NCBI GenBank assembly: GCA_002700765.1
Contig: PAEP01000023.1
Location: forward strand, 1 to 5,395
From: Synechococcus sp. MED850
GTDB lineage: Bacteria > Cyanobacteriota > Cyanobacteriia > PCC-6307 > Cyanobiaceae
Length of the DNA stretch: 5,395 nt
Direction: 5' to 3'
Below are positions 4,926 to 5,395 of this stretch, piece by piece. A model generated the notes under the pieces. It was not told the origin of the DNA. It ran no database searches and worked only from the letters and a program-made list of their open reading frames with translations. Position 1 is the stretch's first letter. Every line of letters begins with the position of its first letter. The translations under genes were made by a program, and so were the position numbers.

Positions 4926-5395
4926 ATGGCCGATCGCCTTGATTTTCAGCAGTTGTCCTTCGGTCTTCGGCGGATGGGCTGGATCCGTTTCTGGTTTCAA
5001 GTGGTTTTGGGCGTCGTTGTCATAGGCGTTCTGTTGTTCAACAACATCGGTGGCAGCCTGGCGCGTAACTCAGAGCGTGCTGTCGGACTTGGGCCGGGCT
5101 TGTCGTTGACGTCGTTGGCCTTTCTCGTGCTCTTGTTCAGCCTTTGGCAGGGTTGGTTGATCGTTCGCGCCGGTCGTGCGATTGACAGTGCAGCCCGTCC
5201 CAGCCGCGCTGAAACCGCTCGATTGCTGAAGCGTGGATTGCTCGCGGATTTATTGGGGCTCACCTTTGCGGCGGTGGGCTACCAGGCACTTGCGGGCAGC
5301 CTGTTCGTTCAGGCTTCGATGCAGACCCCTGGTATCGCAATCGGAGGTCGTGGCATGGCAGACAACCTCGCCATCACGTCCCTGGAAATGTTGTC
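4926..5395 (+). CDS. DUF3611 family membrane protein, N-terminal part (3' end outside window)
   Basis: The open frame runs from ATG (MADRLDFQQLSFGLRRMGWI) to the right edge, 156 complete codons and two bases with no stop. It has three hydrophobic spans: about 19-38 (WIRFWFQVVLGVVVIGVLLF), 58-80 (around LSLTSLAFLVLLFSLWQGWL) and 106-128 (LADLLGLTFAAVGYQALAG and on). A basic loop (81-104: RAGRAIDSAARPSRAETARL) lies between spans two and three. The opening FGLRRMGWIRFWFQ and the FVQASMQTPGI segment match DUF3611, a family of integral membrane proteins of cyanobacteria and plant plastids without an assigned biochemical role that I know of. A fourth span probably lies beyond the window edge. It diverges from ribF across a 56-base gap. 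The coding evidence is strong; the family call is from remembered motif pattern. Confidence 0.82.
   Translation, partial: MADRLDFQQLSFGLRRMGWIRFWFQVVLGVVVIGVLLFNNIGGSLARNSERAVGLGPGLSLTSLAFLVLLFSLWQGWLIVRAGRAIDSAARPSRAETARLLKRGLLADLLGLTFAAVGYQALAGSLFVQASMQTPGIAIGGRGMADNLAITSLEML

Noticed and set aside
4201..5025. Long plus-strand open frame (274 codons) across ribF and the ribF/DUF3611 gap
   Set aside because: It is antisense to a clearly real RibF and runs into the DUF3611 start in another frame; the translation is rich in Cys, Gln and His with no domain pattern.
1..5395. Mobile elements, CRISPR arrays, tRNA or rRNA, TPP or FMN riboswitches
   Set aside because: No inverted-repeat-bounded transposase, regularly spaced repeats, cloverleaf or riboswitch consensus block was seen on either strand; all long stretches are accounted for by core genes.

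Overview
The window looks like chromosomal core sequence from a cyanobacterium, most likely a marine picocyanobacterium of the Synechococcus/Cyanobium type. Three things point there: proteins resembling families largely confined to oxygenic phototrophs (TIGR03792, DUF1517, DUF3611), a ThiD2-ThiE fusion of the kind known from cyanobacteria, and very tight gene packing with weak Shine-Dalgarno signals. Family assignments come from reading motifs by eye; no database search was run.

Layout: (1) Positions 1-1275, plus strand: the 3' end of ispF (isoprenoid MEP pathway), a secreted TIGR03792-like protein, and larB (nickel-pincer cofactor type carboxylase). All three are joined by 4-base ATGA stop/start overlaps and look like one operon. 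(2) Positions 1276-1552: a 277-base gap holding weak hairpins and a probable 44-residue minus-strand ORF at 1296-1430. (3) Positions 1553-3799, minus strand: thiE (with an N-terminal ThiD2 domain), thiS and a DUF1517 membrane protein, in that transcriptional order. (4) Positions 3860-3952, plus strand: a 30-residue single-span membrane peptide, divergent from thiE and overlapping the ribF 3' end tail to tail. (5) Positions 3934-4869, minus strand: ribF. (6) Position 4926 to the right edge, plus strand: the first 156 codons of a DUF3611 membrane protein, divergent from ribF.

Functionally, this is a cofactor and isoprenoid housekeeping neighbourhood: MEP pathway (IspF), thiamin (ThiD2-ThiE and ThiS), FMN/FAD (RibF) and perhaps nickel-pincer nucleotide (LarB). 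Interleaved are four uncharacterised proteins with signal peptides or membrane spans (TIGR03792, DUF1517, the 30-residue peptide, DUF3611), which in this lineage may act in or near the thylakoid.

I see no mobile element, CRISPR array, rRNA or tRNA, and no clear sign of horizontal transfer. Nothing here is convincingly a new multi-gene system. The best leads are the two small ORFs, the ThiS tail ending in GGGS rather than GG, the internal duplication in the ThiD2 domain, and the DUF1517 gene in the thiamin operon.
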